64,000 bases of DNA from Motacilla alba alba (taxonomy: Eukaryota > Chordata > Aves > Passeriformes > Motacillidae), in assembly GCF_015832195.1 (NCBI RefSeq), contig NC_052018.1, positions 67,021,666-67,085,665 of the forward strand. The letters run 5' to 3'. The position numbers were made by a program, and so were the translations under genes. Under the pieces are notes generated by a model that was not told the origin of the DNA, did no database searches, and saw only the letters and a list, made by a program, of their open reading frames with translations. Positions 10,711 through 23,900 of the stretch are shown one piece after another (within the stretch, counting starts at the first letter, position 1; every line of letters starts with the position of its first letter).

Positions 10711-13700
10711 AAGAACTCATTGATAATTTAGCCAAGTGTCTTAGTCCTTGAACTTTCTTTTCTGCTGTAAGATCAGCCCTAGATTGTAGAAGGCAAAACA
10801 GCTACTATGGAAAATTTTAGTTACTGGAATCTTTTCCTTAAAGCTGGGAAAACCTTTTGATTAACTGCCTAAATGTGAATGATGTTTTAGCCCTTCTGCA
10901 GACCATTTATTTCCTTTTGGGACAAAGATTAATTCCAAGTTTTATCTGTTCAGTTGCATACTAAAGACCTGCAGAAATTGTGTGGTTGTAAGATGTCATT
11001 GTGTTTGGGAACAGTGTTCCTGTAGCAGTTAGGAGGAGATAAACGGATAGATAGGTGGGTGAAGTCACATCTTGTAAATCTAGCCATTCTCAAGAATACA
11101 GTCACATTTTCTCCTGCAATATATGGCACTGGTAGCCTACCTGAAAAGTCATCAGACCAGTGTTCTGTATGTGGTCTAAGCTGTGCTTTCATTTGGTTTT
11201 CCACAATGCTTAAAAACCCTGAAAAAGAAGTGATGCCTCACTTTCAGCAACCACCACAGAGTGAGAAACGTTCTCACACAGCTCCCAAGTAGTCAGTTTT
11301 GTCTGATGTATTCATAAACCTGAACTCCTGATACCTTCTGCTTACCAGGCAGGGGAATATGCCTCTCACCTGAGAGAGCTGGTGCTTTCCTCTCATCTCT
11401 TCCCTGTCCTTCCTTCACTTGGACAGCACACATCATTAGAGCTTTTGCCTAAGTATTCTCAGGAGCATCTTAAGGAGGATTGCACAAATGTGGCCATAAT
11501 CCTCTGTTCCAAGTGTCCGTGGAGATGCGTGAGCTGCCGAGCCTGGCTCTAAACTTTAATAGTGGGAGAAGGCTCTTGATTTTGAGCCCACCTTGCAGGT
11601 GTCAGCTTTGTTCCTGCTCCAGATCAAGTTTCTGTTCTGAGTGTTAGGACGGGTGCTGGCCTGTTTCTGTTGAAATAATGAGGCTTAGCAACACCAAATC
11701 CTTCCCCTCTGGCTCTGGGCCAGGAGGCTGAAATGCACTGGCAGGTAAGCCCATCGGGGTGCAAGGGAGCCTCCACAGTGTCAGTCCTCCCATGGGAGCA
11801 GAGACAGTGCCAGCAGCAGCCCTGGGGGCTGGTGTCTGAGTGGGGTGGAGGAAACTGAGCCAGGTTCTCACTCATGGTGTACTGGTGGGCACTTCTGCCA
11901 ATCTCCCTTGGACGAGTTTCTGCTAGTCCTGTCAGCACTTGCAATGGAAAAGAAACTTTTTTTCTGCACTTCTTTGGACAGGAAGCTGGCAAAGAAAACC
12001 CAACAGTGCTTCTCTTCCACAGAGGCTGCAGAGATCCAGGGGACATGTCAGGGTGTGGGGGAGGGAAAGCAGCAGCCTCCTGCCTGCCCCACAGGGGCTG
12101 AGTTCCAAGCTCTTTCTCATCAGACCTAGGCAGGATGGTGCTGGAGGACAGTGCTTCATGAAAGCACTTTTTCCTTGAGGCATGAAAACCCAGCTCTTCG
12201 CAATGAGTTTGGTGTCAGAAACTTAGCCATGAAAACTCCTTGGAGTCTCTCTGCACAGTTGTAGCTTTCCATCAGGTTTTGCCTCAAAGAACATGATTTG
12301 GCCCATCAGCACTGGCTGGAAACTGAGGTTTCTAGTGACTCCACAATCCAGCCCTTGTCAGTCACGCCACTTGGGTCTGTGCATGGAGCTCTTTGTGATA
12401 AACCTCACTGGAATTTGGAAAACATTCAGCAAATTTGACCTCTACTGTGTCTTACAAATATCAGTGTCAAGAAGCATCATGCATGCTTTATCGCTCCAAA
12501 ATGGGGAGAAGGAGATGGAATCAGTGCAGTCAGCTCTGATTTTCCAAAATATCTTCTGAGTTAAAAAAGCTTTTTGCTTCTCAGAAAGAAAATACAATGT
12601 CCTCTTTTTGCCCTGGGACTGGGGTTTTTTCTTAAACTTACTCTAAATCCTTATGGACATGGAGTGGTCAACTCAAAGGAGCCTAAAGCGTTTTTGTCTC
12701 CTGTAGGTAGAGCACTGCAGCAGCCAGCTCCAGCAAGGAAGGCAAGGTGAGACCCAGCCCCTTTCTCTGTTTTCACCACAAGAAAGGGAACAGAGGCATC
12801 GAAAAACCTTGGCCAAGAACAACTCTGACCAAAGTTAGGAGCATCTTACTTCTCTACAAAATAGAAAAGTGCAAGATAGATAGCAAAGCTCACTGGGGCA
12901 ATCCAGGGAAAACACATCTAGCTGCAGGTGAGCATCTTTTCCAAAAGCTGCTGCTCCTGCTAACATAAGGAAGAACAGACCCTTTCTTCCCTTGACAATG
13001 GATGTGGTCCCACAGTGCCCCCTCCCTAGCCCCCTGGCAGAGCTGCTCAGGCTATGGGTGCTGTGGCAGGGGGCAGATGAGGATGCCTTGGGAGCCTGCT
13101 GAATCGCTGTGTGGCCCAGCCTAATTGCTTAAAGCTTTCCTTTTCCCCTCACCACGAATGCTGGAGTGCAGTATTTATCTGCTCTGCAAAACTTTTATGA
13201 GAATTTGTAAGGTTTTGCAGAATTCCTGAATAACAGGGATCACAATAGCTGCGGCAGAGCCAGACTACGCAAACCCAAACGCTTGCACTGTTGGCCTCAT
13301 TTACACACAGTCTCTGCAGGGAGGAGTTGTGCTCCTCTGCCTCCCACCAGTGTCTGTGAAAAGTGCCCCAGACCCCTCACAGTCCAGCTGAGGTGCAGCT
13401 GCTCAGTGCCCACAGTGCTTCGCCCTCCGCCTCCCTCCTCTCTTTCAGTCCCAGGCTCAGCAAAGAGCATGGGCACCCTTGGAAGACAGCTGAATGTAGC
13501 TCCCTAAACCACTTTGGGACTTTGCAATTGTTCGTCTTCCTCCAGAAATAAAAATGAGGTCCTGAGAACTCCCCTGGGGAAATTTTCCATGGGAAAAACT
13601 TCCTTGCTTTCCTACCAGATAGTGAGCTAGGAAAAGTAATTTGAAACAGGACAGGTAATCTACCTTCTTCAAAATAGCCCTTCAGGTTTTGGCCAGCCCT

Positions 13701-15384
13701 TATGTACTGTGAAGCCAGCAGTCCCATGTCATATCCTTGAAGATTCCTCTTACTTGCAATATTTACAATAAAATTGTGGTGGTAATTACAAATCATAATG
13801 ATAATAATGTAGTGTTTACCTCACAGTGATGTTCAATTGTAACAGTAGATTCTGTAAAAAAGATGCTTTGCATGCAGAGGAAGCCTTAAGGAGGAAAGGG
13901 ATGAGTGCAGGTTAAACTGCAGGAGCCTCTTGCTGAGGAGGTCTAGGCTGCAGTGCTCAGTGCCTGGGAATAGCCAACTTTCCCTTCCTTCATTCCTCTC
14001 CAGTGCATGTCAGTCATTTCAGGTTAGATGAAACAGAAAAAATTACCAAGCCAAACCAAGCCTAGGTATCCATTGTTTTTTCCAGCCTGTCTGTCCAAAA
14101 GTAGTTTGCTTTAGTCCAGTGAGTCAAAAGGCATTACTCTCTTACTCGTCATTCCCATTTGCACTGCTCAAGTGGAGATGTGGCAGAGGAATGGTGTGGA
14201 CAAGCCCAGAACTTTGCACCAGTACTTGGTAGCTCTCTCTTGGGGAAGCACTGCATTAGCTGTAGGGACTACAGGCTTGGAGATTGTCTAAATGATGATT
14301 TTGTTCAGGGCTGGTGGGGCCTGCCTGAAAGTGCCACCACAAAGGGGATCACAGTCCGAAACAACCTAGGGGAGCAACACCAGGCTGGCACATGCAGCAA
14401 TGGCAAGTTCCCACCCTCGTGCTGCAGTGACACAGTCAGTGTGTGTTTGGTGTGGGCACTGTATGGGAACACAGGCAAGTGTAATGTGCATAGCTTCAAA
14501 ACACTGGGGTCCTCTGGAACTCTGCAGGGCAGCTAGAACAAAAGACAGAAGGTTTTTGCTTCTGGGAGATTTAAGAGATGTTAGAGATCAGAGCAAAGAA
14601 ACCAAAACAGAGGTGATGAATGGGTAGGGTGTAAGGAGCAGAACCCTGTACAAGAAGGGTTCAGCAAAGCTACTCCTGGTAGAGGTACTGGGCATTCTCC
14701 ATGCAGCTTGATATCCATAAGGGAGCTGGCAAAAAGGCCAGTCACAGCCTCTCTGGCTCCACTTTCCCTGCCCCTGATGGTGAGGGCACACTTTGTGAAA
14801 GGCCCACACCTGATAAGAGACAGGAGCACACAGCAATGGGGAAAAGATTCAACCTGTGCCCAGATGAAGTGGTGGGTCCAGGTGAAACTGCTTAATAACC
14901 CTGGCAGTCACTGGCTTTCAGGTGCTGGAGCCAGTCTGAGGGGAAATGAGCAGAGATGGAATTTGTTCGTCCTCTTTTAGGTCTGGTCATCAAAGGTGAG
15001 TGCTGGTGTAAATTAACTAATGCTGCATGTTTTTAAAAAGGAAGCAAGGCTGCCTATAATGCTGTTTCAAGCTTTCTTCCAGTAAGCTACCAATACCAGC
15101 TTTGTTTAGGGGTTTTCTTCACCTCTCAGTCTCAACTTTGTGCCCTCTGCTTCTCAAGAAAAAGTACGAAAGTCAAGGGAGGTTCTGGGCTGACTCACTT
15201 TTGTCAGAGGAAGGATTTTTCCTCCTGCTGCTGTGGTCCCTTGTTCCCACACCTCGTGGGTCTCTGCATTTCCAGTGCAGAGCCTGTGCTCCGCAAAAAT
15301 GTACCGCAAGCTTTCAAAGAATGCATCTGTTTATATTACCTCCCCTGGCCCAACATCCTGTTTTGGGAAAAATAGCATTTCTAA

Positions 15385-15995
15385 TGAGAAGCAGCGGAAA
15401 GCGAACAAATGATTCTCCGCGCAAGAAGTCGAGGTTTTCCTTTCCCCCAGCGCTTTTGGGGCGGACTCTGCCCCTTCCCCGGGATTCCTGCCTTGGAGGA
15501 AAGAGCCGATGTCCCCAGCCGGCCTCTCCGGGCAGACACCCGGTGCCCAGTGCCCCGTGAGGCACGGGGCGAAGCTGCCTGGGGGCGATGCCGGCTCCCG
15601 GCGGGCTTGGTCCCTGCCCGGAGCCGGGCGGGCACTAGAGGGAGCCGCGGCCGCGGCCATCCCCGCCCGGCCCCGGCCCCGGCGCGGGCAGGTGGAGCAG
15701 CGCCGGGAGCGGCCCCGGCTCTCGAGCAGCGCCCGAGGCTCGCTGTCCGGCTCCCGGCTGCGCTCCCGCGGGCACCTGCGGGACGGGGCCGGGCCGCACG
15801 GGAAGGGAATTGCCGAGAGAGCCGGGACGGGGCCGGGCCGGACGAGCGGTGCTGGCTGGCAGCGAGCGCTCGGGCACCTAGGAATGCAAGAGATATCGGG
15901 CGGGAGGTGGTGTGAGATGTGGCGGGATGTTAGAGGATGAAAACCAGGGAGTGGCCACGTCTCATGATCTGGGCAAATGCCAGGCGCGCTGGAGG
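15385..15995. promoter_or_regulatory. CpG island, candidate promoter
   Basis: GC content and CpG density rise abruptly at about 15390 and fall after about 15920, with a last cluster (gcgcgctgg) near 15985. It is the only such island in 64 kb. It contains GC boxes on both strands (GGGGCGG at 15458-15464; CCCCGCCC at 15661-15668), a NotI-type palindrome GCGGCCGC at 15647-15654 flanked by SacII-type CCGCGG sites, and runs of CCCCGG around 15660-15690. No TATA box stands out. Such islands are normally promoters of broadly expressed genes. Given amniote gene order (UST then TAB2, same strand), an upstream TAB2 promoter is one candidate, and an unannotated or non-coding transcript on either strand is another. 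Direction cannot be read from the sequence. Confidence 0.8.
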
Positions 15996-16073
15996 GAGAG
16001 GAAGAAGGAGGACGCATATTGCTGAGTACTGAAATGATAATACACAGCTTGCTTTCAAAAGCCAACCGAGGAA

Positions 16074-16105
16074 GCCGAGGCTATGAAAAGCCGAGGCTGT
16101 GAAAA
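16074..16105. repeat. Two-copy 16-bp tandem repeat
   Basis: Two adjacent copies of gccgaggctatgaaaa and gccgaggctgtgaaaa differ at one base. A decayed third copy may follow (gtcgttttcaagctggggctgtga). It lies just outside the CpG island on its 3' side. Confidence 0.8.
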
Positions 16106-19100
16106 GTCGTTTTCAAGCTGGGGCTGTGACATCCTTTTGTGAACAAACATCAAACCCGCAAAAACATATTCCCACTGATTTTTGGCAGCGTGAGGAACAA
16201 ATTAAACTTCCACACTGATGGTACCTTTCTTCTGGTGACATCAAAGCCTAAAAGAAGATGAGTAGCCTAAACCTTATCATTCTCTTCAGAGATCATTCAC
16301 TGTCATAATCCCAACTTTGCTGGGCACGTTTAGAAGCACATGACGTGAGAACCTGGATTTCTTCCTTCACTTGAGGCAGGATCCTCCTTATTTCCCCCCC
16401 TTTCCCATCACCTCTCCTCCAGCAGCACCTCAAGGGGTATGTGCAGTTTTCATTAGGTAAACTTGCCTGTGGTTCCTTGTTAGCTATTTTTGTCTGGACA
16501 GAACATAGATTCTGGGACATGGGCACAGAGAGAGATTAGGTGGTTTAAATCTTATGCCTCGGGCCCCTCTCCAAGGAAAAGCTGTTGCTAACTTACAGCT
16601 GTCTCGTGCTCTCTGTGGAATGAGAGGGAAGTCCATTCAGTCCAGTGAAAATAAACCCACCATCATAGCTGGCATTCTCGTTGGTAGTCTCAGCGCAGAG
16701 GCCAAGGATTTGAGGGTTGTGACACATGAGGCAGCTCACTCCTAAAGAGCTTGATCTGGGTTGAAACGTGTCATCAGAAAAGTATGAGGAGCCTTGTGCT
16801 CTCGCTGTCAATACAGTACTTGCCCTCTTCACACGGACCGGCTTTCCTTTTCTGTCCTGCCAGTCTGGCACACTGCATGGGTACCCTTTACTGTACATCC
16901 ACTTTAAAGGAGAAGGACGCACAATTTCCTCTCACTAGGCTCCAGGACCCAACCATCAATCCTGTGGCTACTATTTTGCCTTCACCGTCTGTCCTTCTCT
17001 CCCAAATAAAAGGTGGTGTCCTGTCTTCCTGCTACCTGGCAGACAGCCCATCACCTCTTCTGCCTGTTAACCCTCCTCTCTTGTTCCCCAGCTCCTCCTG
17101 GGCATGAGGCTGAGTGCCCAGGTGGTACCTGGGTGCAGTGGCACATGGGTGAGCAGGCTGTCAAGTAGATGAGCAGTTGTTAGGAGCAGTTCTAGGAGCA
17201 CGGCAGCAGGTACAGCGTAGTTGTGTACATGCCACTGTCGGCCTTTCCCTCCAAGTGAGGATCAAGAGCGAGTCTGGAGCTGTGCAAGAGGCTATCACGG
17301 GCAAGAAGTGTTGACTACAACAAGGTTATTTATCATATGATATGAGAAAGCTGAAGCTTTCATCATAGAGACCTGGAGGTTTTCTCTTTGCTCTTTTATC
17401 AACAGGTCTGAGAGTTTATACAGGCCTCTCACAAGGGTTGAAATCTCTCTTGAAGTGGGTTTCATAATCTTCCTGGCTTAATTCATTTACTATACTAAAC
17501 ATAAGTTAGCATGCAGCACACAGGCCAGAAAAGCTCTGTGAGGTGAGAAGCTGCAGGGAGTGAGCAGGACAGATGCGGTGAAGGGATACACTACCAGAAG
17601 AAACTGAAATGCAAAGCAAAGCCATCTAGAAGAGTTGTCATCCATCAAAACTGATTTGTCACCATATATCATCACTGAAATGGTTTCACATTTCACAAAC
17701 TCTTTCCTCATGGAGCCTAATTCAATGGCCACTCCTCCTGTGGGTCAAATTAAGGAGGTCAATCACCCTGGAGATGACCTGTGAGCTTTTCAAGTGAAAA
17801 AGTAATTTTTCAAAAAATGGGTTAAAGAAAAATATTCAGTATTAAATCTCCAAGCTTTCCCAGGCAATTCTGGATGGCCTGGTTTGGTCTCCTCCCCCTG
17901 CATTCACTGCTGTTGGTCTTTTCTTGGTACAGCTTCCACATACTCACCACGAGCCCTCCTCAGAGCTGACTGTGCTATGTGCTCATTTTCCAACTAAAAA
18001 AAAGTGGAAAAAATGTAAGCAAGGGGTGCTCCAGCAAAGCCATGTGGACAGATCTGCAGCCTCCACAGTGCCCAGCTCCTGCACACCTTCCTCTGAAGGC
18101 TGTGGAAAGGGTTTTAAATTGTATGGTGCCAAGAGAAGGGGAAGCCTGCAGCTGGTTTTAGTTCTGGGGTGAGAAAGTTGAAAGAATAGAAGAATTAGAG
18201 GCAGTTCGTTCACAAAGGTGATTAGTGCAAAGGAATGTCAGATTCGGCGAAGAGTTTCCTTATCGGGCTGCAGATTTATTAAATGCGTTCCAGACTTGCA
18301 TTGCTTCATTCAAGTTTAACAGAGCAGTAATACTTAATATGCCCTTTAGCAATTTAATACTCTCTTGTACAAATCATTGGAAAATTTAAAATAGAAAAAA
18401 TATGTCCAGGCTTAACTGTAAGAAGAAGGGGAATGCTGTACGAAAACAGAGGAGAAGGAATGCATGGGTAAAGCTGAATATTACTGAATATCTTACCACA
18501 TGTATTATTCTGCTGAGTTATTACTACATGCGCTCTCAGCTGCAGGCTAAAGGAGGAACTTGCAGAAATAACTTACAGAACAATTTTCAGCATCAGGACT
18601 CAAGGCTGGCATTTTATCATGCCCAGAAATTACTACTCGGGAAACACATTTCATACAACTTTTTTTTGCCTTTGGGGAGCACAAATGTGGGTTTCTTCTA
18701 TAAGGAAATGAAAATCAGTTGTTGGTGCTGCTTATAACAGAGAGGAAATACTGCTGTCAGACATCACACAGTTGCTTTCACAATCGAGAGGGATGTAAAC
18801 ATTGAATTGGCACCTCACTGAGACATTAAAGGCAGACTTTGTTGGAGACACAGAGAGGACAAGACTATAAAATGCCTCACTGCTGCATAATTACATGTGA
18901 ATATAAACACATCCATATAAACATGTTTCTGCATAAGTACTTTTGGTCCAATATCCTGTGTAAGAAAGTTCCTTCAAGGCTCCACGTGCCCAAGGTGAAC
19001 AGGGATCTGTCCCAGTTTGGACAAGAGGATGTTATTTAATATTGGCTATGCATGTGGGAAAGAAGGGAAGGGCTTTGTTTTGTGGTAGTCGATTAGACTG

Positions 19101-19689
19101 CTTGGTTTTTGTGTTTGTTTTGAAGAAGCAAAGGCTCCTAAAGCAGCCTTCCCAATTAATTGCAATATACAAGCATACTCCTGAGTATCTAACTGCCCTG
19201 CAGAGGGTTGGACAGAAGATGCAATGGTGCCTATTGCATCCTACAAGGAGATGTTCCCTTGTGTGTGTGGAAAAGTGCAGGAAAGAGAAAATTACATACA
19301 TCACAAGTGCATCCATCTTGACCTAGGAGAGCAACTGATGCAGCTCTGGGTATTGGCCACTTCTAATGGCACTGAGTCACTCTGTCAGTCTGTGTGCTGC
19401 TGCTGACCCAGACTGACTGCCAGTAGCCAGCATGAGTCAGTATACACAGAGATCACAGGGCCTTGCAGAGGCTGGGAAGAGCCTTTGCTCCCAGGGGACA
19501 AACTCCCTCAGATCATAAAGGACAGCAGCATTAAAGACCCACCAAACATAATGATTTGAGTTAAGCAGCAGCTGGGACCAGGATCTCCCCTCTCCTGCCC
19601 TGGTCACACGCTTCCAGGCCCTGAGCCATTTTTAACAATTACCATTGCTTTCTACTGGCAAGCTCAGAGTAACTCTTTCCATACTATTT

Positions 19690-19745
19690 AAGGGCTGCAG
19701 GACTGGAAGTGACCTCCTGAATCACTGATCCCAGTCCCTTCTAAT
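19690..19745. mobile_element. Weak CR1-like retrotransposon remnant
   Basis: The phrase gactggaagtgacctcctg followed by aatcactgatcccagtccc resembles a segment common in avian CR1 copies (roughly TTGGAAGGGACCTC, then ATCATCTAGTCCAACCC). Similarity is partial and short, and neither the element's ends nor flanking duplications are visible. A repeat-library search is needed before relying on it. Confidence 0.3.
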
Positions 19746-20507
19746 TGGAGGCAACCACATCATGTGAGCCTAGTCAGAAATGTCTCAAAGAGAGCAGGGT
19801 GGTGGGATGGGTGGTGATTTCATCCTTCCAAATTCCAGGGGCTTTTGGACATTTCAGCAAATACAGTTGCCTGATAACGAAAGGAATTTGTGGTGAAAGG
19901 TGTTCTGGTTTGTCTGTAGTTTTCCTGAAATGACAGTGAAAACTCTGTAGCAAGGTGGATCTGGGTAAAGCAGCCAGTGCTCTCACCCACCATGCGGCAA
20001 TGGCACTGAGTGCTGAAAGCAACTCACCAGCATCTGAGACCTCAGAGTCCTATTGAAGTAGAAGCTGAGACAATACACTGAATTTACCAGAAGGATCAAG
20101 TGTGGGGCCTATAGTAATTTATATTAGTGGAGGAATGTGTCAGCAATATCTGTCTTTGAAAGGCACATATTTCATGGCCCCTGGGATTAACAGAACAGGG
20201 GAAAAGAGCTTTGGTTCTCCTCTTCCCTTGGCCTCTATCTCCAGCTTCTCTATGTTGGAGTCTGTCTCCAGGCCTGCAGGAATGACAGAAGGGAGGACCT
20301 GTCTCCTCAGGGTGCAGGTCATAAAGGGATTTTTTTTTCCTTTCTTGTCAACAATTCCATTTAGAAGGGGTGCCCCTGGGATCAGTTCTCCTGTTTGCTG
20401 GGGAGGAGCACACCCTTGCAATGCCCTTCTGCTGTTGCCTTCCTCTGCCAGTCCTTTGGAGGCTGTGAGCTGGGGAGCAGCATGGAAATAGCACCACATG
20501 CCTGAGG

Positions 20508-20540
20508 TAGAGATAGGGTAGAGATATCCTAGAGATAGGA
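20508..20540. repeat. Three-copy 11-bp tandem repeat
   Basis: Three units, tagagataggg, tagagatatcc and tagagatagga, share the core tagagata and vary in the last three bases. It is followed by a short purine run (aagagagagg). Confidence 0.8.
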
Positions 20541-20883
20541 AAGAGAGAGGCAAGCAGGATTGTTTGGATTTTAAAGGTGGATAGGCAAACCGCTGCTACA
20601 AGAGGTGTGCGGCCGTCACAACAGCCTCTCTGTAGACCTTAAAGGGAGCTGGGGACCTGGGTCACCTGGATGCTGCTTAAGAAGTGATCTTGGCAATATA
20701 AGGCAGAGTGTGAATATGGGCCAGAAGCACTGGGGGAAATGGAATGGAAAGAGCTATGGAAAGAAGGCACTGATGTATGCAGCAGCTAGAAAGCCAAAGC
20801 TAAAGCTACCAGCAAGTAGGATTCACCTGGGCAGGGCAAGACTCAACAGCTTCTTCCACCATGGCAAAGCAGAAACAAGGAGC

Positions 20884-20907
20884 AGGACTTCAGGACTTCA
20901 GGACTTC
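20884..20907. repeat. Three exact copies of an 8-bp repeat
   Basis: The octamer aggacttc is repeated three times with no mismatch. The unit length is not a multiple of three and there is no coding context. Confidence 0.9.
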
Positions 20908-23900
20908 CACAGAAACCATCCTTTTGTGCTGGTATCTAAAAAAGCTGCCAAAATATAATGGCAAACAGATTTGAGTTAAAGGACCAAAGGCTCCTTAAAT
21001 ATCACATAGCATTTTAACTTGCTCCAAAATACAGGAATGAAACTGAGTTTCATGTCACTACTGAATTGTGACAAGCTACCAACAAAACTTACTTTGGAGA
21101 AGTTGGCATCGTTTCTATAGCTGATATCCAACAGCTACAAAGTGAGGGTAACAATCAAAAGAGATTCTTTTGTCAGGACCAGGAAAGGGGAATCACATAG
21201 CTCAGGTGTATTGAAGCAGATGATCTGAATAACTATTGAGGTTTTTTTAAGTCTTCAACAAGATGAGACTTCTTCTTAACAGAACATGTAAAAGCTGCTG
21301 TATGGGGAAGAAGGAGGCAAATTGCTTGCATTGAATTGATCTCGTTAATTTAGCATTTGTAAGATGTTAATATCACTGCAGCTCAGGTACAGGTTGTTTC
21401 ATTTACATTTAAATATAAAAGTAACACTCTTGTGAGTCCTGCTATTTAGGTCACTATAAATTATTATAAGCTAGGAGTCAAGATTTGGATTTTGATTTGA
21501 GAAAAATTAGTGTTGACCCTTGCAGGAAAACAGTGCTGTCCTGCACCTAATGGCTCAGGGGTCAGCCATTCACAGCTGGTGGGATGTAATTGATCAGTAC
21601 AGAGAAATTCAACACATTCCCAAGCAAGTAGAGCTGTCATTCCCTGTGAGGAGCTGCAGTGGTCAGAGGCTTGGCTGTGCTTCATGCATTGGAGTGTGCC
21701 CATGGGCAGCAAGTTTGTTGAGAACGTCCCTCTCTCTTCATAAGATGCTGTCATCCCCCTGGATGTTAAGGTCAGAGAGAACTTTTCAAGCCACCAAAAA
21801 GTACAAAGAAAAGTTCATCTCTTTCTACTGGAGATTTATCTGGTTATTTCTATATGTGGTCATGTGAAATTTCTTGGCAAAGTTTAGCTTTCAGGAAGGA
21901 TATTGTAGATCAGAGATTGTGCTATTTAAGCATTGTGTAAAGAGATTTAAAATGAGACATAAATAGGAATGGCAGGTGTTGGTACCGTCAGTCCTTAAGT
22001 CTGTGGTTTCCCCATAAAATCCTTTCCCTATGGAAATTACTGCTAAGAAAATATGAAGACTTCTGAACCCAGTGTGGAAACATGGAGCTCACTGAGCAGG
22101 ACCTGGGGAAGAGATCTCCTCAGCTGAAAATGGTGCAGCAGGCTGGCAGCTCCCATTGTGCCTCCAGCCCGCTGCTACCCCTGGTGTAGGAGCAGTAGTG
22201 GAGCAGCCTTGTTTCTCACATGAACACTTCTCAGGCTGCTGCTTCTTTCATAGGGTGCTTCCAGAAGGAGAAGGGTAAAATTCTGGCCTCACTGAAGCAA
22301 TCCCATAAGCCTCCCTTCTGAAAAGGCTCTTCCATGCCTTGATAGATAGAAGACACAAAGTCCTTCCTTGCACCAAGCTGCACACTCCAGGTAATCCAGG
22401 AGCCAGAATGTCAGCTTCTGCTAGTCTTCCTTATCTTGCCATGTTTTCTTCCAAAAGACATCAACATAATTTGATGTGTGCCCAGCCAGGGTGTTGGTGC
22501 ATGGTAGTGGAACTTTCATCCCTGCCTGGGAAATTCTGGTCAGATGGTGACACTTCACCAGACTGTGGAAAGCCTATCCAAGGTAAAGGTGGATTAAGGG
22601 AATTCAGTCTCCAGGGTGGTGGAGGGAGATGACCATCCAAATATTTATCAGAGAATTCTTCACTGCTGTGAGGAAATATTGAGCCTATACCTCCAAGAAA
22701 GTAAAGACACTCCAGAGACATTTTCACTGTCACAATGGATCTATTACAGCTGTATAAAAAGAAAAAGGTTCCCATATTCAGAGACTGACTGAGCCTGCCC
22801 CACTACGAACACTGTCAGAGATACCAGAAGGTGACAATGGACTGACTACCCATTTCCTGGTGAAGAAGTTCATTTATTACAGTATTTTAAATGTGAGATA
22901 TTGAGAGGACTCAAGGATTGCTCAAGAGGACAGGGTGCAACCTCTCTGAAAAGCGTCTTTCTGCTCTTTGGCTGGTAAGACAGCTAATAAACATTTTCTG
23001 GAATGGGGCTTTGGTGCACATTGCCAAAATTCAATTTATGCATTTGTTCTTCTGAGGCAAAGACGTTGAGTGATGAAAACCAAATTGCCACTGTTGGCTA
23101 GGTAAAACCATTTAAGCATCCCAGAATCTGCATCCTGGAATGAAGTTCTCATACCTGCATTCCTCCTAGGTACATTTCACTGAGTCATTCCAAATATCTG
23201 TGAGTGGATACTGTGGGGTTTGGAGGTCAGCAGGGGTTAAAACAGAAGTGCTCAGAGGCTAGTGTGCAGAACAAGCTGTTTGACTAGAGAAAATAAGGTA
23301 TAAACCCGCACCTTTTCTTCAGGCATGAAAGAGTAAGGTAACTCAAAATGGTTTTCCTTCCACTAAAATGCAGACAGTTCTGTTAGGGGAAGGGGTTTCA
23401 GTGAACAAGGCTCAGCAGTGAGCCCTGAGCTCTCAAGCACAGAATATCCACAATTTGCAGCAGCATAGAAGATGTCTTCCTCTATTGATTGCACTGTGCA
23501 CCTCACAGTGGAAGCCGTGATACCACTATACAACAGAGAAATAAATAGCCGATGACAGGGTAACTGATCTTGAACAGTTGGTCAGCCACAATTAAGAATT
23601 TCAGGGAGTTTTTTGTGAGCCTAAGAATAATGGAAGGGTTCTTCAATTTAGTATTTTGTGTGAAAATTAATTCTGTTTTATTAGCAGTGTGTGGATGGAT
23701 GCATGCACATCTGCATGCATGAATGTGTCTAGTGAACATAAAGGCTTGACCTGGACAGTCCATATTTTGAGGTTGCTTTGGGTTAGGCTGCATATCCTAT
23801 TTGGATATCAGATGCTTCACCCACGACTTTGTCTCTAGAATCACAAAAGCTTTCCATTCAGGTTCTGCATGTCAGTACTTCTCCGTGAGAGCTTAGCCAA

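Larger units (their letters stand above)
7516..15384. other. Intergenic region between UST and the CpG island
   Basis: No exon is supported here. All open frames are under 160 codons, mostly paired with equally long frames on the other strand, and carry no recognisable domain. Contents I can point to are an A17 homopolymer (9566-9582), a perfect hairpin (9665-9711), an antisense MIR-like fragment (10625-10710) and moderately GC-richer stretches at about 11.6-12.2 kb and 13.0-13.5 kb that are CpG-poor and so not islands. Further AATAAA hexamers occur (for example 8475-8480), so the UST transcript could extend into this block. Confidence 0.6.

Noticed and set aside
15409..15940. 143- and 168-codon + strand frames in the CpG island
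   Set aside because: Low-complexity translations typical of GC-rich DNA; no start context or domain to prefer either one.
15331..16065. 244-codon minus-strand open frame, the longest in the window
   Set aside because: Composition is Pro/Arg/Ala-rich because of the CpG island, overlapping frames on the other strand are also long, and there is no domain. Only the downstream ATG-to-donor part is kept, as a hypothesis.
20140..20958. Frames of 137 (minus) and 117 (plus) codons suggesting a small gene
   Set aside because: No protein similarity recognised, includes short tandem repeats, and no promoter or splice context.
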